Positions 16,639-24,066 of a stretch of DNA of 64,000 bases are shown here, in pieces. The stretch is from contig CAWDXZ010000002.1 of NCBI GenBank assembly GCA_963806455.1, positions 372,001 to 436,000 on the forward strand, given 5' to 3'. Positions within the stretch are counted from its first letter, which is position 1, and each line of letters opens with the position of its first letter. The notes below the pieces were generated by a model. The model worked only from the letters and a program-made list of their open reading frames with translations, made no database searches and was not told where the DNA came from. The translations under genes were made by a program, and so were the position numbers. This DNA is from Bog-756 sp963806455 (GTDB lineage: Bacteria; Actinomycetota; Acidimicrobiia; Acidimicrobiales; RAAP-2).

Positions 16639-17031
16639 TCACCCGTCGCGGGTGAAGGTGCGACGGACGAAGAGCCACGCCCCACCCTCCCGGACCAGGG
16701 TGTCGGCATAGGTGCCCGACGCACCGATCTCGTGGCGGGGCGGCTCACCGGTCATGACGTACATCTGGACGTAGGCCCGCAGCTCGGCGTGGTCGCCGTC
16801 CCCGTCGATGACCAGGCTGGTGGCGATGTGCCGGGGGGCCCGCACCGATCCGGCGAAGGTCCGGGCGAACTCCTCGAGGGCGTCCCGCCCTTCGACGACC
16901 AGCTCGCCGGCGTCGAGGACACCGTCGTCGACGAAGGTGTCGGCGTAGGCCGCGCCGTCCCCGCTGTCGATGGCGTGGTTGTAGCGCGCCGCCAGGTTCT
17001 GGATGGCCAGTTGGTCCTCTGCGGTCAGCAC
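16639..17031 (-). CDS. SnoaL-like/NTF2-fold protein (nuclear transport factor 2 superfamily)
   Basis: About 130 residues. It contains QLAIQNLAARYNHAIDSGDG followed by AYADTFVDDGVLDAGELVVEGRDALEEF and a C-terminal WLFVRRTFTRDG, the typical cone-shaped SnoaL/NTF2 pattern. Members are steroid-isomerase-like, dehydratase or polyketide-cyclase-like enzymes, or ligand-binding proteins. The Tyr/Asp/His set could be catalytic but a reaction cannot be assigned. I chose the GTG with GGAGG upstream. It is transcribed divergently from the FAD reductase gene, with overlapping -10 boxes. Confidence 0.8.
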   Translation of the reverse strand: MLTAEDQLAIQNLAARYNHAIDSGDGAAYADTFVDDGVLDAGELVVEGRDALEEFARTFAGSVRAPRHIATSLVIDGDGDHAELRAYVQMYVMTGEPPRHEIGASGTYADTLVREGGAWLFVRRTFTRDG

Positions 17032-17063
17032 CGTGCCCCCTCCGTCCGTCGGTTTGGCGCTGC

Positions 17064-17070
17064 TAGCGTA
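17064..17070. promoter_or_regulatory. Overlapping divergent -10 boxes
   Basis: TAGCGT on the plus strand (17064-17069) and TACGCT on the minus strand (17070-17065) share bases. They would drive the FAD reductase and NTF2-like genes in opposite directions and compete for polymerase. Inferred from sequence only. Confidence 0.4.
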
Positions 17071-17121
17071 ACGTCCGGCGACCGGGGAGCAGGTGGGTTG
17101 CATGCGGGGAGGGCGTCGGCG

Positions 17122-18849
17122 ATGAGCGATGGTGGGGACCGGGCGTCCCTCGGCGAACGCGTGGCCGAGCTGGCCCAGCTGCCGCACCGACCCGGGGTGG
17201 CGCCGTCGCCGCCGGTGCCCCGCCGCACGCCCCCCGAGAACTGTGGGGTGGTGGTGGTGGGGAGCGGGGCGGCGGCGATGTCGGCCGCGGCGGGCGCCCT
17301 CGCCACCGGGGCCTCGGTGGTCATCTGCGAGAAGGGTCCCGTGCCCGGCGGCACCACCGCCTCCTCGGGGGGTGTGGCCCACATCTACGGCAATGCGGTC
17401 CTGCGGGCGGCCGGCATCGACGACCCCCGGGCCGAGGCCCTCGCCTACATGGCCCGGGTCGGCTATCCGGGTGCCTACGACCCGGAGGCGCCCTGCCTGG
17501 GGGTGCCAGCGGCCGACTTCGCCCTCCTCGAGACCTACTACGACCGGGGCGCCGAGGTGATGGCCCGGCTGGCCGGGCTGGGTGCGGTCCGGATGGAGGC
17601 GCCCTGGATGGCGTGGGACGGGCAGATGTTCCCCGACTACTACGAGTTCCCCGAGAACCGGGCCGTGCGGGGTCGGGGGATCCAACCCGTGGCCCCGGAA
17701 GGCGGTGCCGGCAACGGTGGCGAGCTCGTCCGCCAGCTCAGCGCCTACGCCGCCCTCCGAGGGGTGGAGATCCGCCTCGGCCATCGGGTCGTCGACCTGG
17801 TCACCGACGGGCCCGAGGTCACCGGAGTCGTCGTCGACGACGGCACCGCCTCGCGGACCATCCTGGCCCGGGGCGGGGTGGTCTTCGGCTCCGGGGGCTT
17901 CGCCCACGACCCCGAGCTGCGGGCCCGGTTCCTGCGCGGACCGATCGCCGGCGGCTCGGGGACGCCGGCCAACACCGGCGACCTGGTCGGGATGGCCACC
18001 CGTGCCGGCGCACAATTCGGCCGGATGCACAGCGGATGGTGGAACCAGCAGGTGATCGAGGCCGTCGACGACTACGCCACCACCGTGCTCGACATCTGGG
18101 CCATCCCCGGTGACGGCATGGTGCTGGTCAACCGGTTCGGGGTGCGGGCCGTCGACGAGAAGCGCGAGTACGAGTCGCGCGGACTGGTGCACCACGCCTA
18201 CGAGGGTGACGAGTACGTGAACCGGGTCATGTTCATCGTGTACGACGAGCGGACGGCCGACCGCTTCGGCGGGCGCTACCCGATCCCGCCGCCGGGGGCG
18301 GTGGCCGACCACGTGGTGAGCGGCACCGGGGTACCCGGCCTGGCCCGCGCCCTGAGCGACCGGTTGGAGCACCGGACCCGGGCGGCCATGCCGGCCGGTA
18401 TCGCTCCGGTGTCCCTGGCCCCCGGGTTCGAGGACAGCCTGGTGGCCACGCTGGCCAGGTTCAACGCCATGGCCGAAGCCGGATGCGACGATGAGTTCGG
18501 CCGCGGCTCCAAGGCGGTCGAGTTCGCCTTCCACGGTCCGGCCGCCCGCGACAACCGGCTGCCCAATCCGCTGATGCACCCCGTCGACCTGGCCGGGCAG
18601 TTGCACGCCATCGCCGTGGTCGGGACCACCTTCGACACCAACAGCGGTCCGCGCACCGACGGAGAGGGACGGGTCCTCGGCCGCACCGGGCCCATCGACG
18701 GCCTCTACGGAGCGGGCAACTGCGTGAACAGTGTGTTCGGGGAGGGCTACCCCGGCGGCGGCGCCACCATCGGCCCGGGCATGGTCTTCGGCTTCCTGGC
18801 CGGGACGCACGCCGGGAACCGGTCGGCCCGGACGGGCGGCGGCCGATGA
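17122..18849 (+). CDS. FAD-dependent fumarate-reductase/3-ketosteroid-dehydrogenase-like oxidoreductase
   Basis: About 575 residues. The dinucleotide-binding motif GVVVVGSGAAAMSAAAGALATG (about 42-63) binds the FAD ADP moiety, with EKGPVPGGTTASSGG as the following flavin segment and YGAGNCVNSVFGEGYPGGG near the C-terminus as the second FAD contact. This is the architecture of fumarate reductase flavoproteins and 3-ketosteroid delta-1-dehydrogenases/reductases. A role in desaturating or reducing a cyclic or acyl substrate is expected, but I cannot decide between steroid and non-steroid substrates. It is translationally coupled by ATGA to a degenerate hydrolase and then to a Rieske oxygenase. 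Confidence 0.9.
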   Translation: MSDGGDRASLGERVAELAQLPHRPGVAPSPPVPRRTPPENCGVVVVGSGAAAMSAAAGALATGASVVICEKGPVPGGTTASSGGVAHIYGNAVLRAAGIDDPRAEALAYMARVGYPGAYDPEAPCLGVPAADFALLETYYDRGAEVMARLAGLGAVRMEAPWMAWDGQMFPDYYEFPENRAVRGRGIQPVAPEGGAGNGGELVRQLSAYAALRGVEIRLGHRVVDLVTDGPEVTGVVVDDGTASRTILARGGVVFGSGGFAHDPELRARFLRGPIAGGSGTPANTGDLVGMATRAGAQFGRMHSGWWNQQVIEAVDDYATTVLDIWAIPGDGMVLVNRFGVRAVDEKREYESRGLVHHAYEGDEYVNRVMFIVYDERTADRFGGRYPIPPPGAVADHVVSGTGVPGLARALSDRLEHRTRAAMPAGIAPVSLAPGFEDSLVATLARFNAMAEAGCDDEFGRGSKAVEFAFHGPAARDNRLPNPLMHPVDLAGQLHAIAVVGTTFDTNSGPRTDGEGRVLGRTGPIDGLYGAGNCVNSVFGEGYPGGGATIGPGMVFGFLAGTHAGNRSARTGGGR

Positions 18850-19490
18850 GGCTGGCCTACCGGGACGTGGCGGCCGGCGCGGCCGGCCGGCCGGCGGTGG
18901 CGCTCCACCACCGGGGGGCCTCCTCGGTGGACGACGTCGTGGCCCTGGCCCAGGCCGGTGGGGCGGTGGGCCGGGTGGTGGCGCCCTTCGGCGACTACGG
19001 CTTCACGGCCAGCGGCATGGAGCTCGCCGGCATCTGCTGGTACCGGACCGTCCCCGGATATGGCCCCGCCGACCCCCTGACACTGGCCAAGGCGGTCGTG
19101 CAGGTGGCCGACCTCCTCGACGAGCTGGACCTCGACGGCCCGGCCATCCTGGGACGGGGCGAGGGGGCGGTGGTGGCCCTCGGCGCCGCGCTCCTCCGGC
19201 CCGACCGGGTCGTCTCGGTGGTCTGTGTCGACACCCCGCCGAGTCACGTGGAGGCACTCCCGGCCGCTCTACGTTCCCCGGGTCGGGGAGCGCCGCCTGT
19301 CCTGCTGATGAGCAGCGACGTGGCCGAGGACGCCGACCTCGACCCGGTGGGGGACCGCCTGGCCGGTCGGGGCGTCGCCACCTCCCGGTGGCCGGAGCCG
19401 GGTGGGGGTGGCGACGAGGACCGGCCTGAGGACGAGGACCGAGACAAGGCGGCGGCCGAACGGATCGGGAGGTGGCTGGAGGATGGGTGA
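18846..19490 (+). CDS. Alpha/beta-hydrolase-like protein without the nucleophile serine
   Basis: About 214 residues with a short alpha/beta-hydrolase core (VALHHRGASSVDDV as the oxyanion-like loop, PAILGRGEGAVVALGAALL as the nucleophile-elbow region, PPVLLMSSD later). The elbow normally reads GxSxG; here it reads GRGEG, so the serine is replaced by Gly105 and ordinary esterase chemistry is not expected. The C-terminal Asp/Glu/Arg-rich stretch is low complexity. It starts by an ATGA overlap and ends 8 bases inside the Rieske gene, so it is tightly held in this operon. It may be a binding or structural partner; no function is assigned. Confidence 0.7.
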   Translation: MRLAYRDVAAGAAGRPAVALHHRGASSVDDVVALAQAGGAVGRVVAPFGDYGFTASGMELAGICWYRTVPGYGPADPLTLAKAVVQVADLLDELDLDGPAILGRGEGAVVALGAALLRPDRVVSVVCVDTPPSHVEALPAALRSPGRGAPPVLLMSSDVAEDADLDPVGDRLAGRGVATSRWPEPGGGGDEDRPEDEDRDKAAAERIGRWLEDG

Positions 19491-20880
19491 CACCACGCCG
19501 GAGGCGGGGACGCGGGCGGCGCGCCTGCCGGACCGGCCTCCGGGGCCGGAGGTGCCGACCCGGTGGCGCCTCGGTCCCGCCTTCGTGCCCAAGGGCCGCT
19601 ACATCGACCCGGCGTTCCTCGCCCTCGAGCTCGAGCGGCTCTTCCCGCGCACCTGGTTGAACGCCTGCCGGTTCGACGAGGTCGAGCAGGTGGGCCAGTA
19701 CGTCGACTTCGAGATCGGCGGCCAGTCGATCGTGGTGGTGCGCACCGACGCCGGGCTCAGGGCCTACTTCAATTCCTGCCGTCACCGCGGCACACGGCTG
19801 GTCCACGGGCAAGGACGGATCGGGGAGTTCCGCTGCCCGTTCCACGCCTGGCGTTGGCATCTGGACGGCAGGCTCAAGTTCCAGACCGATGCGGGCAATT
19901 TCGACCCCCGTCCAGCCGGCGACCTCTGCCTGTCCGGGTGTCCGGTGGCGACCTGGGGCGGATGGGTGTTCGTCAACATGAGCGGCGACGCCGGGCCGCT
20001 CGAGGAGTTCCTCGACCCGATCCCGTCGCGGTTGGACGGGTTCAAACTCGAGGACATGCGGATCGCCTGGTACAAGTCGGTCGTCCTCCCGGCCAACTGG
20101 AAGACGGCGCTCGACGCGTTCATCGAGAGCTGGCACGTGCCGGGCACCCACCCCCAGTTGCTGCGGCCCGACAAGCGATCGACGCCTCCGACCATCGCCG
20201 AGTGCGAGCAGTACGGGGCCACCTTCAACGAGCTGTTCCGGTTGCATTCCCGCCATGCCGACACCTTCCGCTACGGCCCAGAGGGTGACGCCACCAAGCT
20301 CAGGGGCAGCTACCGCTCCGATCCGGCGGCCATCCGGCGGAACGTCGAGTACTCGCTGCGCGAGCTCCGGGCCCTCTATCTCCGGTCCGACCTGGCCGCC
20401 GCGGCCGAGCTGGAGGTCACCGAGGGCGCCGACGGGCCCATGGGTAACGCCATCTACCAGCGGCTCCGCCGGGACCATGCCCGGGGGGCGGGCATCGACT
20501 ACCCGGGGGTCAGCGACGAGCAGCTGAAGGGGGCGATGTACGACTGGCACGTCTTCCCGAACACAGTGTTCCTCATCGACATGGGCTGCTGCCTGACGTA
20601 CCGGGCCCGGCCGAACGGATCGGATCCCGACAGCTGCATCTTCGACATCCAGGGGCTCGAGCTGCCGCCGAGCGGGGGGCTGGCCACCGCCGCCCCCCGG
20701 CGGTTCGACGACTGGCGCCACGGGGACATGGGGGAGATCCTGAGCCAGGACTTCTCCAACATGTCGGAGGTGACCTCTGGCCTCCATTCGCTGGCCTACG
20801 ACGGCCACCGGCTCAACACCGCGCAGGAGATGACCATCTGGAACTACCACCGGGCCATGGACGACTATCTCTTCGGCTGA
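19483..20880 (+). CDS. Rieske non-haem iron oxygenase, alpha (catalytic) subunit
   Basis: About 465 residues. The Rieske [2Fe-2S] domain has C99-x-H101 (SCRHRGTRLV) and C118-x2-H121 (CPFHAWRW). The catalytic domain has NWKTALDAFIESWHVPGTH, with His218 and His223 as iron ligands of the facial triad; DFSNM toward the C-terminus is a candidate for the aspartate region. Such enzymes use O2 and reductant to hydroxylate aromatic or alicyclic rings. No beta subunit or reductase is adjacent; the ferredoxins at 6.4 and 21.6 kb could serve. Context suggests ring hydroxylation next to the FAD dehydrogenase, as in steroid (KshA-like) chemistry, but this is inference. Confidence 0.92.
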   Translation: MGDTTPEAGTRAARLPDRPPGPEVPTRWRLGPAFVPKGRYIDPAFLALELERLFPRTWLNACRFDEVEQVGQYVDFEIGGQSIVVVRTDAGLRAYFNSCRHRGTRLVHGQGRIGEFRCPFHAWRWHLDGRLKFQTDAGNFDPRPAGDLCLSGCPVATWGGWVFVNMSGDAGPLEEFLDPIPSRLDGFKLEDMRIAWYKSVVLPANWKTALDAFIESWHVPGTHPQLLRPDKRSTPPTIAECEQYGATFNELFRLHSRHADTFRYGPEGDATKLRGSYRSDPAAIRRNVEYSLRELRALYLRSDLAAAAELEVTEGADGPMGNAIYQRLRRDHARGAGIDYPGVSDEQLKGAMYDWHVFPNTVFLIDMGCCLTYRARPNGSDPDSCIFDIQGLELPPSGGLATAAPRRFDDWRHGDMGEILSQDFSNMSEVTSGLHSLAYDGHRLNTAQEMTIWNYHRAMDDYLFG

Positions 20881-20941
20881 GTGGCCGCCTCTTCGTCCGA
20901 GTTGCGGGGCGTCCGCACTGCGGCGGTCCGGGGGGCCCCGG

Positions 20942-20947
20942 TATCCT
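20942..20947 (+). promoter_or_regulatory. -10 box of a probable leaderless promoter (TetR gene)
   Basis: TATCCT lies 6 bases before the GTG at 20954, with no Shine-Dalgarno between them. Confidence 0.5.
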
Positions 20948-20953
20948 GCACGG

Positions 20954-21589
20954 GTGCCCGCCGTCGCCGACGACTCCGTCTCCGTGGCCCGGTTGAGCCC
21001 GGAGTCGAAGGCGGAGCGGGGCCAGCTCATGGATGCCGCCTTGAAGGTCATGCGGCGCAACGGCTTCCAAGGGGCCAGCGTGCAGGACATCCTGGACCAT
21101 GCCGGGCTGTCGACCCGGGCCTTCTACCGCCAGTTCCAATCCAAGGACGATCTCCTGTTGGCCATGTTCCGCACCGCATCGGACCCCGATGTCGAGCTGG
21201 TGGCCCGGCGGGTCGACGCCGCCCCGACCGAGGTCGAGGCGGTGCGGGTGTGGATCGACGAGATGCTGGCCATCGCTTACGACCGGCGTCGCATCCAACG
21301 CCTGGTGATGTTCAACGCGGTGGCGCGCCAGGCGGTCGGCTACGACGCCGAGGAGGCCTCCCTCCAGGACCGACTGGTGTCGCCGTTGCTCCAGGCGGTG
21401 CGCCGAGGCTCAGCCGACGGCTCGTTCCCGGACACCGACCCTTTCCCCGACGCCTACTCCATCTTCGACCTGGTCTGGAGCGTGGCCGGCCCGCACGCCC
21501 GGGGACGTCGCCCGATGGACCGCGACCGGGCCCGCTCCCACATCCTGCGATTCTGCCTCCCCGCCCTCGGCGTGGAGCAAGACGGCTGA
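20954..21589 (+). CDS. TetR-family transcriptional regulator
   Basis: About 211 residues. The N-terminal helix-turn-helix is clear (LMDAALKVMRRNGFQGASVQ followed by DILDHAGLSTRAFYRQFQSK, about residues 25-64); the C-terminal domain is ligand-binding and unassigned. It starts at a GTG six bases after a -10 box. Placed between the Rieske gene and the second ferredoxin, it probably controls one or both sides in response to a CoA ester or substrate. No obvious palindromic operator is visible at its own promoter. Confidence 0.92.
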   Translation: MPAVADDSVSVARLSPESKAERGQLMDAALKVMRRNGFQGASVQDILDHAGLSTRAFYRQFQSKDDLLLAMFRTASDPDVELVARRVDAAPTEVEAVRVWIDEMLAIAYDRRRIQRLVMFNAVARQAVGYDAEEASLQDRLVSPLLQAVRRGSADGSFPDTDPFPDAYSIFDLVWSVAGPHARGRRPMDRDRARSHILRFCLPALGVEQDG

Positions 21590-21602
21590 CGGGCCCCTTC
21601 CT

Positions 21603-21608
21603 TAGGAT
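21603..21608 (+). promoter_or_regulatory. -10 box of a probable leaderless promoter (second ferredoxin)
   Basis: TAGGAT ends 6 bases before the GTG at 21615; no Shine-Dalgarno is present. Confidence 0.5.
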
Positions 21609-21614
21609 GGTGGC

Positions 21615-21806
21615 GTGAGGATCGAAATCGACGACGATCGCTGCACCGGCCACGGACGGTGCTACTCGTTGGCCCCGGACCTGTTCGACTGCGACGAGCG
21701 CGGCTATGGGACCGTGCTCCACCCCGAGGTCCCGGGCGGGCTCGAGGAGCAGGCCCGGGCGGCGGTGGCCAACTGCCCGGAGCGGGCCATCACGCTCGGG
21801 GAGTGA
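21615..21806 (+). CDS. [3Fe-4S]-type ferredoxin
   Basis: 63 residues, acidic, with RCTGHGRCYSLAPDLFD (C-X5-C) and NCPERAITL (distal CP). It belongs to the same P450/oxygenase-associated class as the ferredoxin at 6.4 kb but is not a recent copy. It probably donates electrons to a P450 or the nearby Rieske oxygenase. A -10 box (TAGGAT) six bases upstream of the GTG suggests a leaderless transcript. Confidence 0.9.
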   Translation: MRIEIDDDRCTGHGRCYSLAPDLFDCDERGYGTVLHPEVPGGLEEQARAAVANCPERAITLGE

Positions 21807-21831
21807 GTGGTCGGCGCCGGTGAAAACGGGA

Positions 21832-21861
21832 TTGTCGCCCGCCGGGGGCCTGGGCTAGCCT
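21832..21861 (+). promoter_or_regulatory. Promoter upstream of the acyl-CoA dehydrogenase at 21.9 kb
   Basis: TTGTCG (21832-21837) and TAGCCT (21856-21861) are separated by 18 bases, a plausible sigma-70-type promoter. The expected start is about 21868. A GTG at 21870 opens a 22-codon frame that overlaps the start of the dehydrogenase gene. Confidence 0.45.
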
Positions 21862-21916
21862 CGCCGATCGTGCGAATTGGCAGCGCCGGCCGGACCAGGG
21901 GCGGTCGAGGGGGGTC

Positions 21917-23107
21917 ATGGGCGCCGAGGGATCGGTAGCGCTGGCCCCCGGTGCGCCACGGTTGGCGGCCGATCCGGGACCTTCAGCCGCCTCCGAGCTG
22001 CGCCGCCGGCTGGCCGGCTGGCTCCGGGCCAACCTGACTCCGGCCGTGGTGGCCGCTGGGCAGGTCGGTGCCCTCGACCGCGAGTCGTTCGAGGTCCTCC
22101 GGGCATGGAACCGCAGGCTGGCCGATGCCGGCTGGGCGGCCATCTCCTGGCCGGCCGAGCACGGCGGGCGTGACGCCTCGGTCGCCGAGCAGCTGGCCTT
22201 CCACGAGGTGATGGCCGAGCACCGGGCCCCCGGCCCGGTGAACGTCATCGGGGTGGCCAACATCGCCCCGGCCATCATGGCGTTCGGGACCCCGGAGCAG
22301 AAGCGACGCTTCCTCGCCCCGATGCTCCGGGGGGACGAGATCTGGTGCCAGGGGATGTCCGAGCCCGATGCCGGGTCCGACCTCGCATCCCTCCGGGCCA
22401 GTGCCGTGCCCGACGGCGACGTGTACGTGGTCAACGGCCAGAAGACCTGGAACAGCCTGGGGCAGTACGCCGACTGGTGCCAGCTGTACGTGCGGACCGA
22501 CCCCACCGTCCCCAAGCACCGGGGTATCAGCTGCCTGCTGGTGGACATGCGGTCGGAAGGGGTGGAGGCGCGTCCGCTCCGGACCATGACCGGTGAGTCC
22601 TCGTTCTCGGAATTGTTCTTCACCGACGTCCGGGTTCCGAGGGCGGCCCTGCTCGGCCCGTTGGACGACGGTTGGCGGGTGGCGATGACCACCCTGAGCC
22701 ACGAGCGGGCCGGCGTGGCGCGACTCCACCTCAGTCTGACCGCCCGCTTCAACGACCTGCTCGAGGAGGCCAGGCAGGCCGGGGTGAGGGCCACACCGAC
22801 CACCCGGGACCGCCTGGCCCGCCTCTTCGCCACCATCTCGTGCATGCGGTGGACGACCTCGCGGGAGCTCGAGGCGGTGGGGCGTGGCGGCCAGCCCTCG
22901 CCCGCCATGGGGAGCCTGGCCAAGCTCATGTGGGCCGGCGCCACCCAGGAGCTGGCCGATGTGGCCGTGGACCTGCTCGGCACGGGTGGCCTGGCCGGGC
23001 ACTGGACGACCAACCTGGTGGCGGCGCCATCGGTGTCGATCGCCGGGGGAACGGGCGACATCAACCGGAACATCGTGGCCGAACAGGGCCTCGGCCTGCC
23101 GCGATGA
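21917..23107 (+). CDS. Acyl-CoA dehydrogenase
   Basis: About 396 residues, full-length family member. WPAEHGGRDASVAEQLAFHE (N-terminal domain), CQGMSEPDAGSDLASLRA (FAD/substrate loop), TWNSLGQYADWCQLYVRT and the C-terminal GGTGDINRNIVAEQGLGLPR are typical of the large-substrate FadE group. In the last motif the usual GGT(S/A)E has Asp instead of Glu, which may alter the catalytic base. The ATG follows GAGGGGGG. It heads a run of four genes, with an SDR, a CoA-transferase and a convergent crotonase following. Confidence 0.92.
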   Translation: MGAEGSVALAPGAPRLAADPGPSAASELRRRLAGWLRANLTPAVVAAGQVGALDRESFEVLRAWNRRLADAGWAAISWPAEHGGRDASVAEQLAFHEVMAEHRAPGPVNVIGVANIAPAIMAFGTPEQKRRFLAPMLRGDEIWCQGMSEPDAGSDLASLRASAVPDGDVYVVNGQKTWNSLGQYADWCQLYVRTDPTVPKHRGISCLLVDMRSEGVEARPLRTMTGESSFSELFFTDVRVPRAALLGPLDDGWRVAMTTLSHERAGVARLHLSLTARFNDLLEEARQAGVRATPTTRDRLARLFATISCMRWTTSRELEAVGRGGQPSPAMGSLAKLMWAGATQELADVAVDLLGTGGLAGHWTTNLVAAPSVSIAGGTGDINRNIVAEQGLGLPR

Positions 23108-23153
23108 CGGCCTGGCCCCGGTCGGCCGATTCGAGCGCGAAAGTGGGGCGACT

Positions 23154-23975
23154 ATGACCTCCGTCTGGAGCTACGAAGGCAAGCGGGTCGTCGTGAGCGG
23201 TGGCGGGGGCGCCGGGATGGGCGCCGCCACGGTGAAGGAACTGGACCGGCTGGGCGCCGAGATCCACGTCCTCGACCTCAAGGAGCCGCCCATCGGGGTG
23301 GCCGGCTACCACTCCGTCGACCTCCGGGACCCGGCCGCCATCGACACCGCCGTCGATGCCATCGGAGGCCGGATCGACGCACTGTTCAATTGTGCCGGCC
23401 TGCCCGGCGGCCGTTTCTCGGACCTCGACACCATGGTGGTCAACTTCGCCTCCATGCGGCACCTCACCGACCGCGTGGTCGGGCGTATGGAGGCCGGTGC
23501 CGCCATCGCCAGCATCTCCTCGGGGGCCGGGGCCGGCTGGATGGGGAGCGTGGCCAAATGGATGCCCCTGGTCACCTGCGACGGCTTCGAGGAGACGGTG
23601 CGGTGGCTGGAGGGCCACCCCGAGGAGATCGCCAGCGGGTACGCCCCGTCCAAGGAGGCCATCATCATATGGACGATCTGGCGCTCGTTCGAGCTCGGCA
23701 AGTTGGGCATCCGGATCAACTGCACCAGCCCCGGACCGACCGACACGCCGATGATGCCGGACTTCGAGGAGCAGGTGGGCAAGGCGTTCATGGACAACTA
23801 CCCGATCCCACTCGGTCGGCGCTCCACCCCGGACGAACAGGCCTTCCCGCTCATCTTCCTCAACTCCGGTGCCGCCGCCGCCATCACCGGCGAGAACATC
23901 CTGACCGACGGCGGCACCATGGGGGCGATGGCGGTCGGCACCCTTGACATCTCGGCCTTCTCGTTCCCCGAATGA
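23154..23975 (+). CDS. Short-chain dehydrogenase/reductase
   Basis: About 273 residues. The NAD(P)-binding start VVVSGGGGAGMGAATVKELD is a variant of TGxxxGxG; LFNCAGLPGG corresponds to the NNAG motif; SISSGAGAGW gives the serine, and YAPSKEAII the YxxxK catalytic pair. The look is that of 3-alpha-hydroxysteroid dehydrogenase/carbonyl-reductase-like and coniferyl-alcohol-dehydrogenase-like SDRs. It probably oxidises a hydroxyl on a ring or beta-position intermediate. It sits 46 bases after the acyl-CoA dehydrogenase in the same direction. Confidence 0.92.
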   Translation: MTSVWSYEGKRVVVSGGGGAGMGAATVKELDRLGAEIHVLDLKEPPIGVAGYHSVDLRDPAAIDTAVDAIGGRIDALFNCAGLPGGRFSDLDTMVVNFASMRHLTDRVVGRMEAGAAIASISSGAGAGWMGSVAKWMPLVTCDGFEETVRWLEGHPEEIASGYAPSKEAIIIWTIWRSFELGKLGIRINCTSPGPTDTPMMPDFEEQVGKAFMDNYPIPLGRRSTPDEQAFPLIFLNSGAAAAITGENILTDGGTMGAMAVGTLDISAFSFPE

Positions 23976-24008
23976 GGCGGGGGGCCCGTGCGGTGCGGGA
24001 TCCGGCCG

Positions 24009-24056
24009 CGACCACGTCCACCGGGAGCAGAACGACCACGTCCACCAGGAGCAGAA
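24009..24056. repeat. 24-base tandem duplication just upstream of the CoA-transferase gene
   Basis: Units 24009-24032 and 24033-24056 differ at one base. Each contains a purine-rich GGAGCAGAA segment; the second copy leads into the AAGGAG Shine-Dalgarno used by the CoA-transferase gene. Confidence 0.85.
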
Positions 24057-24066
24057 GGAGAGTGCA

